DNA of 10,028 bases from Temnopleurus reevesii (Eukaryota; Echinodermata; Echinoidea; Temnopleuroida; Temnopleuridae). The stretch lies in contig BQKZ01006566.1 of the NCBI GenBank assembly GCA_036244855.1, positions 6,786 through 16,813 of the forward strand, written 5' to 3'. Positions within the stretch are counted from its first letter, which is position 1. Each line of letters begins with the position of its first letter. Below, piece after piece: positions 1 through 5,929 of this stretch. A program made the translations under genes and the position numbers. The notes below the pieces were generated by a model that was given only the letters and a program-made list of their open reading frames with translations, had not been told where the DNA came from and did no database searches.

Positions 1-340
1 TTACTAATTTGTAGGAGGGTTATTATTAATTTTCACTGATTCATTGCAGGGTTGTTTTGTTTTATTTATTTATTTTAAGACCATTTGATACAAGTCCTGT
101 GTTTATAGTTTTGAGCATTTTGTTCATATTGAGGAACTCTCTTATGATACAGAAATGTCTTCAAAATGAAATCATTCATTGTTTGAGTAAATATTGTCTT
201 TTACCATCATAGATTAATTATCATCTATCTATCACAAGAGTTGTTATTTTGCTCAAATCATTATTGATTGGGTTTTCACTCTAGCTGGAAAATCTGAAAA
301 GTGAGTTCCACTTTTTTTCAGTTACTGAAAAATTAGGGAA
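1..340. other. AT-rich non-coding stretch, probably intron
   Basis: I see no exon, repeat or RNA gene here. The sequence is AT-rich with frequent stops in all frames. Since coding exons on the + strand begin further right with a split codon, the gene must have upstream exons, so this stretch is probably part of an intron of that gene. This is inference from the downstream exon phase. Confidence 0.4.
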
Positions 341-371
341 TTTGAAATCATGAATTGTATTGACACATGTA

Positions 372-674
372 TCCTGGCTTGTGTTTCATATGTACGGCTA
401 TACTAACGATTGGTGACCCTTTCCTGCAATCAACGATAACTCGGATCGCTAAATCTTACCTGAGAAAGGATCACCAGTTCTACAAAGATAAGAATGACTT
501 TAAGAACGACTTTAAGTTCGACTGGTATCAGATCTTGCACTGAATGCGCGTAATAGTGTGAACCATTACGCACGAGAAGGGAAACCAGCTGATCTTAAAG
601 TCGTTCTTAAAGTCTTTCTTATCTTGGTGAAACACCTCCCAGTTCTACAAACAGCTATATGAAACAGGTTCCTG
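372..674. mobile_element. Foldback (MITE-like) element, copy 1, interrupted
   Basis: The ends are inverted repeats of about 50 bp. The left end reads CCTGGCTTGTGTTTCATATG and continues through GGTGACCCTTTC. The right end, read on the other strand, gives CCAGGAACCTGTTTCATATA and continues through GGTGATCCTTTC. No transposase reading frame is present, so it is non-autonomous. A second insertion splits it at 487-638. Its close relative is the element at 805-962. The superfamily is unknown, because I see no clean target-site duplication. Confidence 0.65.
487..638. mobile_element. Nested foldback insertion flanked by a 13-bp direct repeat
   Basis: CCAGTTCTACAAA occurs at 474-486 and again at 639-651, so the intervening 152 bp look like an insertion with a target duplication. 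Inside, GATAAGAATGACTTTAAG (487-504) is inverted at the right side, which on the other strand reads GATAAGAAAGACTTTAAG. The right end carries an additional AGGTGTTTCACCAA beyond this arm that the left end lacks, so the left terminus is probably truncated. A 13-bp duplication would be long for most DNA transposons. An alternative is a rearrangement between related elements. Confidence 0.55.
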
Positions 675-804
675 GATTTGTGAAAGTTCATCAAGGACAA
701 ATGAGGGAATTTTGTTCTCCTCAAATAATGGGAACCCTGTGGTAATGAAATATGGAAGACGATTCAAAACATTTTGAAATGAGTGAATCGGATTGACATA
801 TATA

Positions 805-962
805 TCCCGGGACCTGTTTCATAAAGCTGTTCTACGGACGACTGGTGACCCTTTCTCAGGTGCGATTCGGCAATAGGTATTCTTGAATGGAGGAAAGGGT
901 CGCCAGTCCTACGTAGAGTCATGCATAGATCTACGAAATGCTTTATGAAGCACAACCCTGGA
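805..962. mobile_element. Foldback (MITE-like) element, copy 2
   Basis: The left end CCCGGGACCTGTTTCATAAA pairs with the right end, which on the other strand reads CCAGGGTTGTGCTTCATAAA. A second inner inverted pair is ACTGGTGACCCTTTC (left) against GAAAGGGTCGCCAGT (right). It has the same terminal and inner organisation as the element at 372-674 but lacks the nested insertion. It has no coding capacity. Confidence 0.65.
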
Positions 963-1060
963 TTTGGGAAAGTTCATTAGGGACAAAGCTGGGAAAATCA
1001 GGGAATATTGTTCTCCTCAAATCGTGAGAAATTTGTAATTATATTTTTGAATATTATAAT

Positions 1061-1360
1061 CATCTTAGGGCACCATCCCACAAAGAATTGTTTTCAGTCG
1101 CTTTCTCAACTGCATATGCTGATATTACAGTCATGAAGTACATGTAGATGATGTATTGCTGAGCGGAGCAAGTGGGTTGGCCGCTATTCCAGGGGACATA
1201 TACACCCACATTTTATTCATCTTGGAGCACTATCCTACAAAGTAATGTTTTTAAAATCAAATCAAAATTGGTATCTTTGCTTTACAGTGATGAAGTGGAT
1301 GATGCCCTACTGAGCGGAGCAAGCGGGTTGGCCGCCATTCCAGGGGATATTTACACCAAG
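1061..1360 (+). repeat. 157-bp tandem duplication of intron end plus exon start
   Basis: CATCTTAGGGCACCATCCCACAAAG (from 1061) is matched by a similar text starting at 1218, and the exon-like starts at 1131 and 1288 are also 157 bp apart. After a 6-nt insertion in the first copy the offset becomes 151. Copy 1 runs directly into the intron start of copy 2 at about 1207-1212. The duplicated unit was therefore the end of the intron plus roughly the first two thirds of the exon. Only the second copy retains the exon's 3' part and its donor. Confidence 0.8.
1131..1245 (+). pseudogene. Truncated duplicate of the internal exon (possible alternative exon)
   Basis: After an acceptor-like TGATATTACAG the frame reads HEVHVDDVLLSGASGLAAIP, GDIYT, then continues as HILFILEHYPTK and stops at TAA 1243-1245. 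Compared with the exon at 1288 there are six silent codon changes, two amino-acid changes (D/H, A/V) and one in-frame 6-nt indel. The frame has therefore survived. The copy lacks the authentic donor. A weak GTAATG at 1242 would make a 111-nt exon with the same phase at both ends, but the remaining 46-nt intron would be very short. It may be a dead partial duplicate or an alternative last exon. Confidence 0.5.
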
Positions 1361-1397
1361 GTTCTGGCAGATAACCCATTTGGATGGGATCAATCGG
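1288..1397 (+). CDS. Internal coding exon of an unrecognised gene (3' part of the gene)
   Basis: The exon is bounded by an acceptor (TTTGCTTTACAG, ending at 1287) and a consensus donor (GTAAGA, 1398-1403). It is 110 nt long. It begins with the third base of a split codon and ends with the first base of the next. The 36 complete codons start DEVDDALLSG, run through LAAIPGDIYTKVLADNPFGW and end DQS. The start of this peptide is acidic and the middle is moderately hydrophobic, with no signal peptide or membrane segment. The final G joins the exon at 4869 to make a glycine codon in frame. I do not recognise the protein family. The duplicated upstream copy with mainly silent changes supports a coding role. 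The initiation codon and all earlier exons lie outside the window, so no start is proposed. Confidence 0.75.
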
Positions 1398-1403
1398 GTA
1401 AGA

Positions 1404-1650
1404 TCTAATTCTCCCCACCGACTATTGTTGTAAATTTGAAGCCGATGAGGGCGTCAACTATTTTAAGAGAAAATATTTATGTGGAGCCGGGACTGTCACT
1501 TCTGTTACCGGTTCTGCTTGCATTTATTTGAATGGGACTTTGTTTTATATGCTCATAAAAACATGTCTATCTTTTCAGCTTAAGTTTGTTTTTTTCTTCA
1601 CATGTTACGTTTTATTATATTATGGGGTTTTTCTGTGAGGCAGCAGAGTG
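1404..1650 (+). other. Start of the long intron
   Basis: This begins the roughly 3.47-kb intron between the exon ending at 1397 and the terminal exon at 4869. I see no exon or recognisable repeat in this part. Confidence 0.4.
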
Positions 1651-1790
1651 CACATCGGGCGATGTGAAAAGATGAAAAATTGACAAATACCTATGGATGA
1701 GAGCTATGACATGTATCACATGTACCGGAAGTATGCTTCCCGGCTCGAGAGTTCGATACTGGAGGTATCGATCGATATCACTTGATATCG
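1651..1790. repeat. Cluster of short palindromes and hairpins
   Basis: Within 140 bp there are several separate dyads. CACATCG/CGATGTG has a 2-nt loop (1651-1666). ACATGT occurs twice (1709-1714 and 1718-1723). GGAAG/CTTCC has a 4-nt loop (1727-1740). CTCGAG lies at 1744-1749. CGATAC/GTATCG has a 5-nt loop (1754-1770). CGATATCA/TGATATCG has a 2-nt loop (1773-1790). All stems are perfect. The function is unknown; a decayed foldback element is possible. Confidence 0.6.
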
Positions 1791-2810
1791 CCTATTTATA
1801 GTCGATGAGGAGAATTGACAGAATCAGAGTAATCTCTTGAGAACTTTTAATGCGAACACGATTAGCGGACATGATAAAAACCAGGCAATTAGCATGTGTT
1901 GATGTGCGAGGAGTTTGATGCTGATTAGTGTAATCTGATTGAATAAGTTTATCCAAGTGAAAGATGGAAAGGAAATATGAATATTTCATGTTTCAAAATA
2001 AGCCTTGAGGGGGTTCTATGTCTGTGAAAAAGGATGATGAACCAGGAATACGAAGGGTTAGTTGTCATCTGGGGTAAAATGCATCTGGTGAAGAATCTAG
2101 GATTTTCCCTTTCGAGGTATGGGGCTGTATGCTGAAAATGTTCTTATCTTTCTTTCTAACGAATTCTCTGAGTGCGGAATGGGCTAAACTCCTTCCTAAA
2201 ACATATTCTGAAAATCTTAACATGATCTTTTCTATTGTAGGACCACCGTCGTCCTCTCTTCCATCATGCCCATTTTTAGCACTTGACCAATCATTTAAAC
2301 TGCCATAAAAGGAAATCAACCAATAGCAATGTCTAATAGATGAAGGCCAAGGGTCAAGATTTGCGTAAACTAATATATTGCGCGCTGATGTTGTGCTATG
2401 TGCTCTCTGGAGTAAAATTAGTAAAACTATTCACTTGCCCACATGGCTCAAATGAATGGGCTTTTATTTTACAAATTAAAATGACTAATTTTATTAGGAA
2501 TTTTCTTTGAAATGTCTCCTTTTTGCCATTTTTATTCAAGTATGGTCTCTTTCTTGCTTGTTAACCATATTTTACTCAGTGGTTAGTGAGCAAATTAAAA
2601 AATATCATGAGATATAAAAAAAAAAAAAAAAGAATAGCTTCAACCTATCGTAAAAATTTTCTCAAAAAGAAGGAAAAATAAGATCAAATTTAGGTTAAGA
2701 AGATTTTCAGAATTCATTGTAAATCTTTAGATGCATCTATGTAGATTAGTATTACACGCTAAATCTCTTGGGCATGGCCAACTAGGCAGAAATTAGGAAG
2801 AAAGATATGA
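1791..2810. other. Intronic sequence without a supported gene
   Basis: No exon or RNA gene can be supported. Small items are CCAAT-like text (2286-2291 and 2319-2324), a 10-bp inverted pair TAAAATTAGT/ACTAATTTTA (2413-2422 and 2484-2493) and a poly-A run near 2617-2631. A minus-strand open frame at 2065-2319 has no splice or homology support that I can see. Confidence 0.4.
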
Positions 2811-2824
2811 TCCTTTACAGAATA

Positions 2825-3000
2825 CAGTGGAAACTCAGTATAGCGAGGTGCTTGGGACCATGAAAAATACCTTGTTACAGCAGTAATCTCTTTATAACAG
2901 AGTTAAAACACAATAAGTTATAAAGAGCTAAGACCAGATTTTTACCTCTTTATAGCAGATATTTCCTTATATCAGATGTCTTTATACCGAGTTTCCACTG
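2825..3000. mobile_element. pogo/Tigger-like MITE with TA target duplication
   Basis: The element starts CAGTGGAAACTCAGTATA and its end, on the other strand, reads CAGTGGAAACTCGGTATA. TA flanks it on both sides (2823-2824 and 3001-3002). A CAGTGGAAnCTCG-type end with a TA duplication is typical of pogo/Tigger members of the Tc1/mariner superfamily (family knowledge). It is 176 bp long and has no transposase frame, so it depended on an autonomous relative. A second copy lies at 3155-3288. Confidence 0.75.
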
Positions 3001-3154
3001 TACTGATGTAGGGAAGTGACATAGGTAAGAACAAACGTTTTCAGAATATGGCCCATGGTCAGCAAAGCACCAAAATCAAATACAATCACCAATGCATATT
3101 GATATTTCATAAGGACATCAATTGTTGTGTTTGTTTGTAACAATGTGTATATTG

Positions 3155-3288
3155 CAGTAGAAACTTGGTATAGAGTGGTGATCAATTGGAAATACCTTGT
3201 TATAGCAGTAATTTCTTCATAAGCCTGTTTTACCTCTTTACATCAGGAATTTCATGATATCAGATGTCTTTATGCAGAGTTTCCACTG
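3155..3288. mobile_element. pogo/Tigger-like MITE, second and shorter copy
   Basis: It shares the ends (CAGTAGAAACTTGGTATA at left; CAGTGGAAACTCTGCATA read from the right) and inner text with the element at 2825-3000, including ATACCTTGTTA.AGCAGTAAT, TTTACCTCTTTA and ATATCAGATGTCTTTAT. At 134 bp it is shorter, through loss of the middle part. The right flank is TA; the left is TG, probably a mutated TA. It has the same orientation as its neighbour, 155 bp away. Confidence 0.7.
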
Positions 3289-3290
3289 TA

Positions 3291-3670
3291 TTTGTACTCT
3301 CGAATGCTATGATTGAGGTTACATTGGATAAAAGACATTTTTCTTAACATTTTATTTCCAGGAAAAGAATGTGAGATAACAATTAAAACAGAAATACTTC
3401 ATCAGCAAGAGGATAATATTGAGAAAAAATAACTGCTTGCAAGTTACTAAAAGAAATCATCCTCGATAAGAATGAAACAATTTAACAAAAGCCTAATATA
3501 AAGAAACTAAATTCCGCCCAAAAAACAATGCTTAGATATGGCTTTTCATTTTATGTCATACCTCATGCTTTTATACACTAAGAACTTGTATTAAAGACTG
3601 CTATTCTTATTTATTTTTTTTATTTTGCAACAATTTTTGTCTGTGTAAATTTTGAAGTGTTTATGGTAAT
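3291..3670. other. Intronic stretch with nothing recognisable
   Basis: This is AT-rich sequence with frequent stops. I see no splice-bounded open frame, terminal inverted repeat or RNA-like fold. Confidence 0.4.
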
Positions 3671-3673
3671 TCT

Positions 3674-3837
3674 GGGGGCCATTTCATGAAAATTAGTCAG
3701 TGCGACAAGAGCGGATTTTCCGACAGTTGCTATAACAACAGTCAGCGACAATGGTTTTAAGCGATTCAGAAGGATTTCACTGGATTTGTCTCCGCTGACT
3801 AATTTTGTCGCTGACAAAGTTTCATGAAATGGCCTCC
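3674..3837. mobile_element. Foldback MITE with TTTCATGAAA ends
   Basis: The left end GGGGGCCATTTCATGAAA pairs with the right end, which on the other strand reads GGAGGCCATTTCATGAAA. Next to both ends lie TTAGTCAG/TTGTCAGCG-like motifs. Its inner text ATTTTCCGACAGTTGCTATA followed by AACAGTCAGCGA also occurs, in the other orientation, in the element at 4113-4271, which shows that the two belong to one family. There is no coding capacity and no clear target duplication. Confidence 0.7.
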
Positions 3838-3951
3838 TGGTATGTATGAAGGGATTATCATATTTTATGCATGCTGTTGAAATGATAAGATGCTCTGTGG
3901 CATTTATGGATTATTAATTGCAAAGCCAGACGTTTTCTGTCCTCTTATCAA

Positions 3952-4110
3952 TAAAGAAGTGATGTTGACCGATAGTTTTCATACATTGAGAGGATAATTC
4001 CCCACAGTCAGTCCTGGAGGGTTGTGGTCAGTGATTTTGTCTTTAAGTAAATCCTGCACATGGATAGAGTAGATAATCACTATTTAACTCTTTGGCCCTA
4101 ATTCTGATAT
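3952..4110 (+). repeat. Oldest, 5'-truncated copy of the terminal-exon repeat unit
   Basis: ATAAAGAAGTGAT, AGTTTTCATACATTGA, GGTTGTGGTCAGTG, TTTTGTCTT and TCCTGCACATGGATAGAGTA appear in the same order as at 4659-4800. This copy lacks the exon start (GTCGGAGTGGGCAG) present in the other two copies. On its right it runs into the foldback element at 4113. It is the first of three copies of a unit that duplicated around the terminal exon. Confidence 0.75.
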
Positions 4111-4112
4111 CA

Positions 4113-4271
4113 GGGGGGTGTTTCATCAAGATTTGTCGCAGAGACAATCAGTCAGCGCTGACAAATTCCTTGATTGTGATTAGATGAAAAGCACTTTCGC
4201 TGACAGTTGCTATGGGAACTGTCGGAAAATGACTCCTTGTCGCTGCGACAAATCTTGATGAAACACCTCCC
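4113..4271. mobile_element. Foldback MITE with GTGTTTCATCAAGATTTG ends
   Basis: The left end GGGGGGTGTTTCATCAAGAT and the right end, on the other strand GGGAGGTGTTTCATCAAGAT, continue together through TTGTCGCAG. This gives terminal inverted repeats of about 29 bp with one mismatch. An inner hairpin GACAGTT/AACTGTC is present. The element is 159 bp, non-coding, and related in its interior to the one at 3674-3837. No target duplication is clear, because its right end abuts another element. Confidence 0.8.
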
Positions 4272-4272
4272 G

Positions 4273-4546
4273 GGTTTAAATTAAACAGGAGTCTCAATCT
4301 GTGGTTTAAGTATGGGTAGCCCAATGTGCCAAAATTTTATTTAAACTGTATAATTCTTATGTTAACTGCTCTCTTTTCCCATGCTCTGTTAATGTAGAAA
4401 AATATTTAAGTTTTTATTCCAAGACAGTTTTTAATACTATGAGTGCCAAATGTACTGGTAAATTAAACACCGACTGTTAAAGATTCAAGCCTCTTTTGGC
4501 TTCCCATACTTAAACCACAGATTTAAACTCTGGTTTAAGTTAAGCC
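4273..4546. mobile_element. Foldback element with about 49-bp terminal inverted repeats
   Basis: The two ends share AATCTGTGGTTTAAGTATGG exactly and the rest with scattered mismatches (left arm 4273-4321, right arm 4498-4546). The middle is AT-rich and non-coding. It starts one base after the end of the preceding foldback element, so the two form a chained insertion inside the repeat unit next to the terminal exon. The family is not recognised. Confidence 0.75.
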
Positions 4547-4565
4547 AGACATTGGAATACAGGCA

Positions 4566-4910
4566 TGTGTCTTTAATTTTTAATATATTATGAAATATAA
4601 ATTTTTAGTTTTTAATATTCCTACACAGGTCGGAGTGGGCAGTCAGCTAACAGCGGAGATAAAGAAGTGATATTTATGTGTAGTTTTCATACATTGAAAT
4701 GATACATGTCAACAGGCTATTGTGTCTACAGTGGGTTGTGGTCAGTGCTTTTGCCTTCAAGCAAAATCCTGCACATGGATAGAGTATATAATCGCTGTTT
4801 AACCCTGTGTCTTTAATCTTGAATATATCAATTCATATAAATTTGTAATTTTTAACATTCCTACGCAGGTCGGAGTGGGCAGTCAGCTAACAGCCGAGAT
4901 GATGTTGACG
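4566..4910 (+). repeat. Two 240-bp tandem copies of acceptor plus terminal-exon start
   Basis: TGTGTCTTTAAT begins at 4566 and 4806. Both copies continue through an AT-rich polypyrimidine-poor tract, the acceptor (CCTACACAG or CCTACGCAG) and the same exon start GTCGGAGTGGGCAGTCAGCT. Copy 4566 then reads GGAGATAAAGAAGTGA, as does the copy at 3952. Copy 4806 instead reads into the acidic coding tail. The identity across the exon start and the intron end suggests a fairly recent duplication. Confidence 0.8.
4629..4702 (+). CDS. Possible alternative terminal exon (short C-terminus)
   Basis: The acceptor CCTACACAG ends at 4628. Joined in phase 1 to the exon ending at 1397, the frame reads GRSGQSANSGDKEVIFMC and then SFHTLK before TGA at 4700-4702. 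The first nine residues equal those of the exon at 4869. The rest is unrelated and lacks the acidic stretch. No AATAAA follows before the next acceptor, so use as a last exon would need a non-canonical poly-A signal. It may be an unused duplicate. Confidence 0.4.
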
Positions 4911-4984
4911 ATGGAAGGGAGGAAGAAGAGGAGGAGGTGGAGGGAACAACAACTCTGAAGGTGGTCCATTTTGGAATGGTGTGA
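4869..4984 (+). CDS. Terminal coding exon with acidic C-terminal tail
   Basis: The acceptor ATTCCTACGCAG ends at 4868. Phase 1 joining to the exon at 1288-1397 gives a glycine at the junction, then RSGQSANSRDDVDDGR, six glutamates, VEGTTTLKVV and HFGMV, and TGA at 4982-4984. The exon adds a polar Ser/Gly linker and a strongly acidic, probably disordered tail to an unrecognised protein. Tail copies follow at 5065 and 5228, in the same phase and with similar last residues, which supports the reading frame. The intron from 1398 is about 3.47 kb and full of transposons. The protein function cannot be told from this fragment. Confidence 0.65.
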
Positions 4985-5064
4985 TGTGAATGATGGACAG
5001 AACAAGAGAAAAAATTCCTTTGCAAATGGGAATAGACTGTCTGGTTGCCCTGCCAGCAGGTGAG

Positions 5065-5153
5065 GTGATGTTGATGATGGAAAAGAGGAAGAAGAAGGAG
5101 AACAGGTGGAAGGAACGACAACTTTGAAGGACGTTCATCTTGGAATGGTGTGA
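5065..5153 (+). CDS. Possible alternative tail exon, second copy
   Basis: Using the AG at 5063-5064 and phase 1, the frame reads GDVDDGKEEEEGEQVEG, TTTLKDVHLGMV and stops at TGA 5151-5153. It differs from the first copy by mostly silent changes, K for R, D for V, L for F, and one 3-nt indel. The stronger-looking AG is at 5058-5059 and would give a different, basic tail (see findings). The acidic frame has an in-frame TGA at 5061-5063 just upstream. It may equally lie in the 3' UTR of the exon at 4869. Confidence 0.4.
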
Positions 5154-5227
5154 CGTGAATGATGTACAGAATGAATCAATAATTTTTACACAGATTTGAG
5201 TGGAATATTTGCTTGCACAGCCAACAG

Positions 5228-5307
5228 GCAAGAGGCGAGATGATATTGATGACAGAAGTAAAGAAGAAGAGGACGAGATGGAAGAGGTTCACTTAGGCAC
5301 AGTTTGA
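5228..5307 (+). CDS. Possible alternative tail exon, third copy
   Basis: The acceptor-like CACAGCCAACAG ends at 5227. In phase 1 the frame reads GKRRDDIDDRSKEEEDEMEE, then VHLGTV and TGA at 5305-5307. It is more diverged than the other two and lacks the GTTTLK segment, lost without a frameshift, but it keeps the acidic run and the VHLG end. It may be an alternative last exon, or 3' UTR carrying a relic of one. Confidence 0.4.
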
Positions 5308-5397
5308 TGTCAATGATAGACTGAACGATTCAATGAACTCTCCTGCCCCTATCCATTGAGGCCAGGACAGCTATCCTCAAGTAGTTATTTATATTTC

Positions 5398-5403
5398 AAT
5401 AAA
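5398..5403 (+). terminator. Polyadenylation signal AATAAA
   Basis: AATAAA lies about 90 bp after the last tail-copy stop and about 410 bp after the first. It is the first canonical signal downstream of the terminal exon, and would serve all three tail copies. Confidence 0.55.
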
Positions 5404-5554
5404 TGAAAAGTTGAACAAAGTCATTTTATAATCTTTCTGATAGTAAATCTTCACCTGAAATTAAATGATTATGAATTATTGATATTTTAGATGAATTAAA
5501 AGAACTTATTCCCACGCACAGTACTATATTTATTATTTTTTATTTCTTTTACAA

Positions 5555-5728
5555 CAGTCAACCTTGCCTAAGTTGACCTCATTTATAAGTCAAATAATTG
5601 TCTAATAAAGTCAAAGGTGTTTTTAATTCCACCTCTTTTTATGTTTTTTTTTTCTCTCCTTTGTAAGTCAAATTTTCTTTAAGTCAAGCTCTTTCTTCAT
5701 TCTTCTTCTTTAAAAGTAAGGTTGACTT
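5555..5728. mobile_element. pogo-like MITE with CAGTCAACCTTGCC ends
   Basis: The left end CAGTCAACCTTGCCTAAGTT pairs with a right end that on the other strand reads AAGTCAACCTTACTTTTAAA. Inner ATAAGTCAAAT and TTGTAAGTCAAAT-like motifs recur. CAGTCAACCT ends recall pogo/Tigger-type elements, but the flanks read AA on both sides and not TA, so the class is tentative. It is non-coding, with a pyrimidine-rich right half. Confidence 0.5.
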
Positions 5729-5929
5729 AATGTGTACTATAATATTGTTTAGGGTAAACAAACCTACCCATTCTCACTTTGGATCCGAGGCCCATGCTTT
5801 TTTTACCCTTCCTTACACTTTAATTTTGACCTATTGGCATGCATGTCTATTAATGTCATGCCTTGTGGGTGGGACCTAGGGGCCAATTGCAGGAAATAGT
5901 CTCGGCTATTTTCTTCATAATATTAATGA

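Larger units (their letters stand above)
341..1030. repeat. Two tandem copies of a segment containing a foldback element
   Basis: The left flank TTTGAAAT (341-348) followed by ATTGACA and ATCC recurs at 773-780. After each foldback element the text GGATTTG, GAAAGTTCAT, GGGAAT and TTGTTCTCCTCAAAT recurs (about 674-725 and 960-1021). The offset is 432 bp on the left side and 286 bp on the right side. The difference is explained largely by an extra insertion inside the first copy. The whole is a diverged tandem duplication of a transposon together with its flanks, and it contains no gene. Confidence 0.7.
4895..5330 (+). repeat. Three tandem copies of the acidic-tail unit (about 170 bp each)
   Basis: GATGATGTTGACGATGGAA (4898), GGTGATGTTGATGATGGAA (5064) and GATGATATTGATGACAGAA (5239) start three successive units. 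Each has a GAA/GAG run, a TTGGAATGGTGTGA-like end and GTGAATGATG.ACAGA after the stop (changed to GTCAATGATAGACTGA in the third). Units 1 and 2 are the closest pair. Unit 3 has lost about six codons in frame. Confidence 0.8.

Noticed and set aside
764..955. Minus-strand open frame of 63 codons
   Set aside because: It lies almost entirely within the foldback element at 805-962 and reads its inverted repeats.
1172..1408. A single plus-strand open frame joining both copies of the internal exon
   Set aside because: It uses a different frame for the first copy and runs through the intron. Only the part 1288-1397 is in the true frame; the first copy's own frame stops at 1243-1245.
2065..2319. Minus-strand open frame of 84 codons in the intron
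   Set aside because: It lies inside the intron, shows no recognisable domain, splice sites or promoter, and an open frame of this length is expected by chance in this amount of sequence.
4861..5231. Two minus-strand open frames rich in serine, proline and phenylalanine
   Set aside because: They are the antisense of the GA-rich coding tail repeats. The plus-strand frame has matching splice phase and conserved stops.
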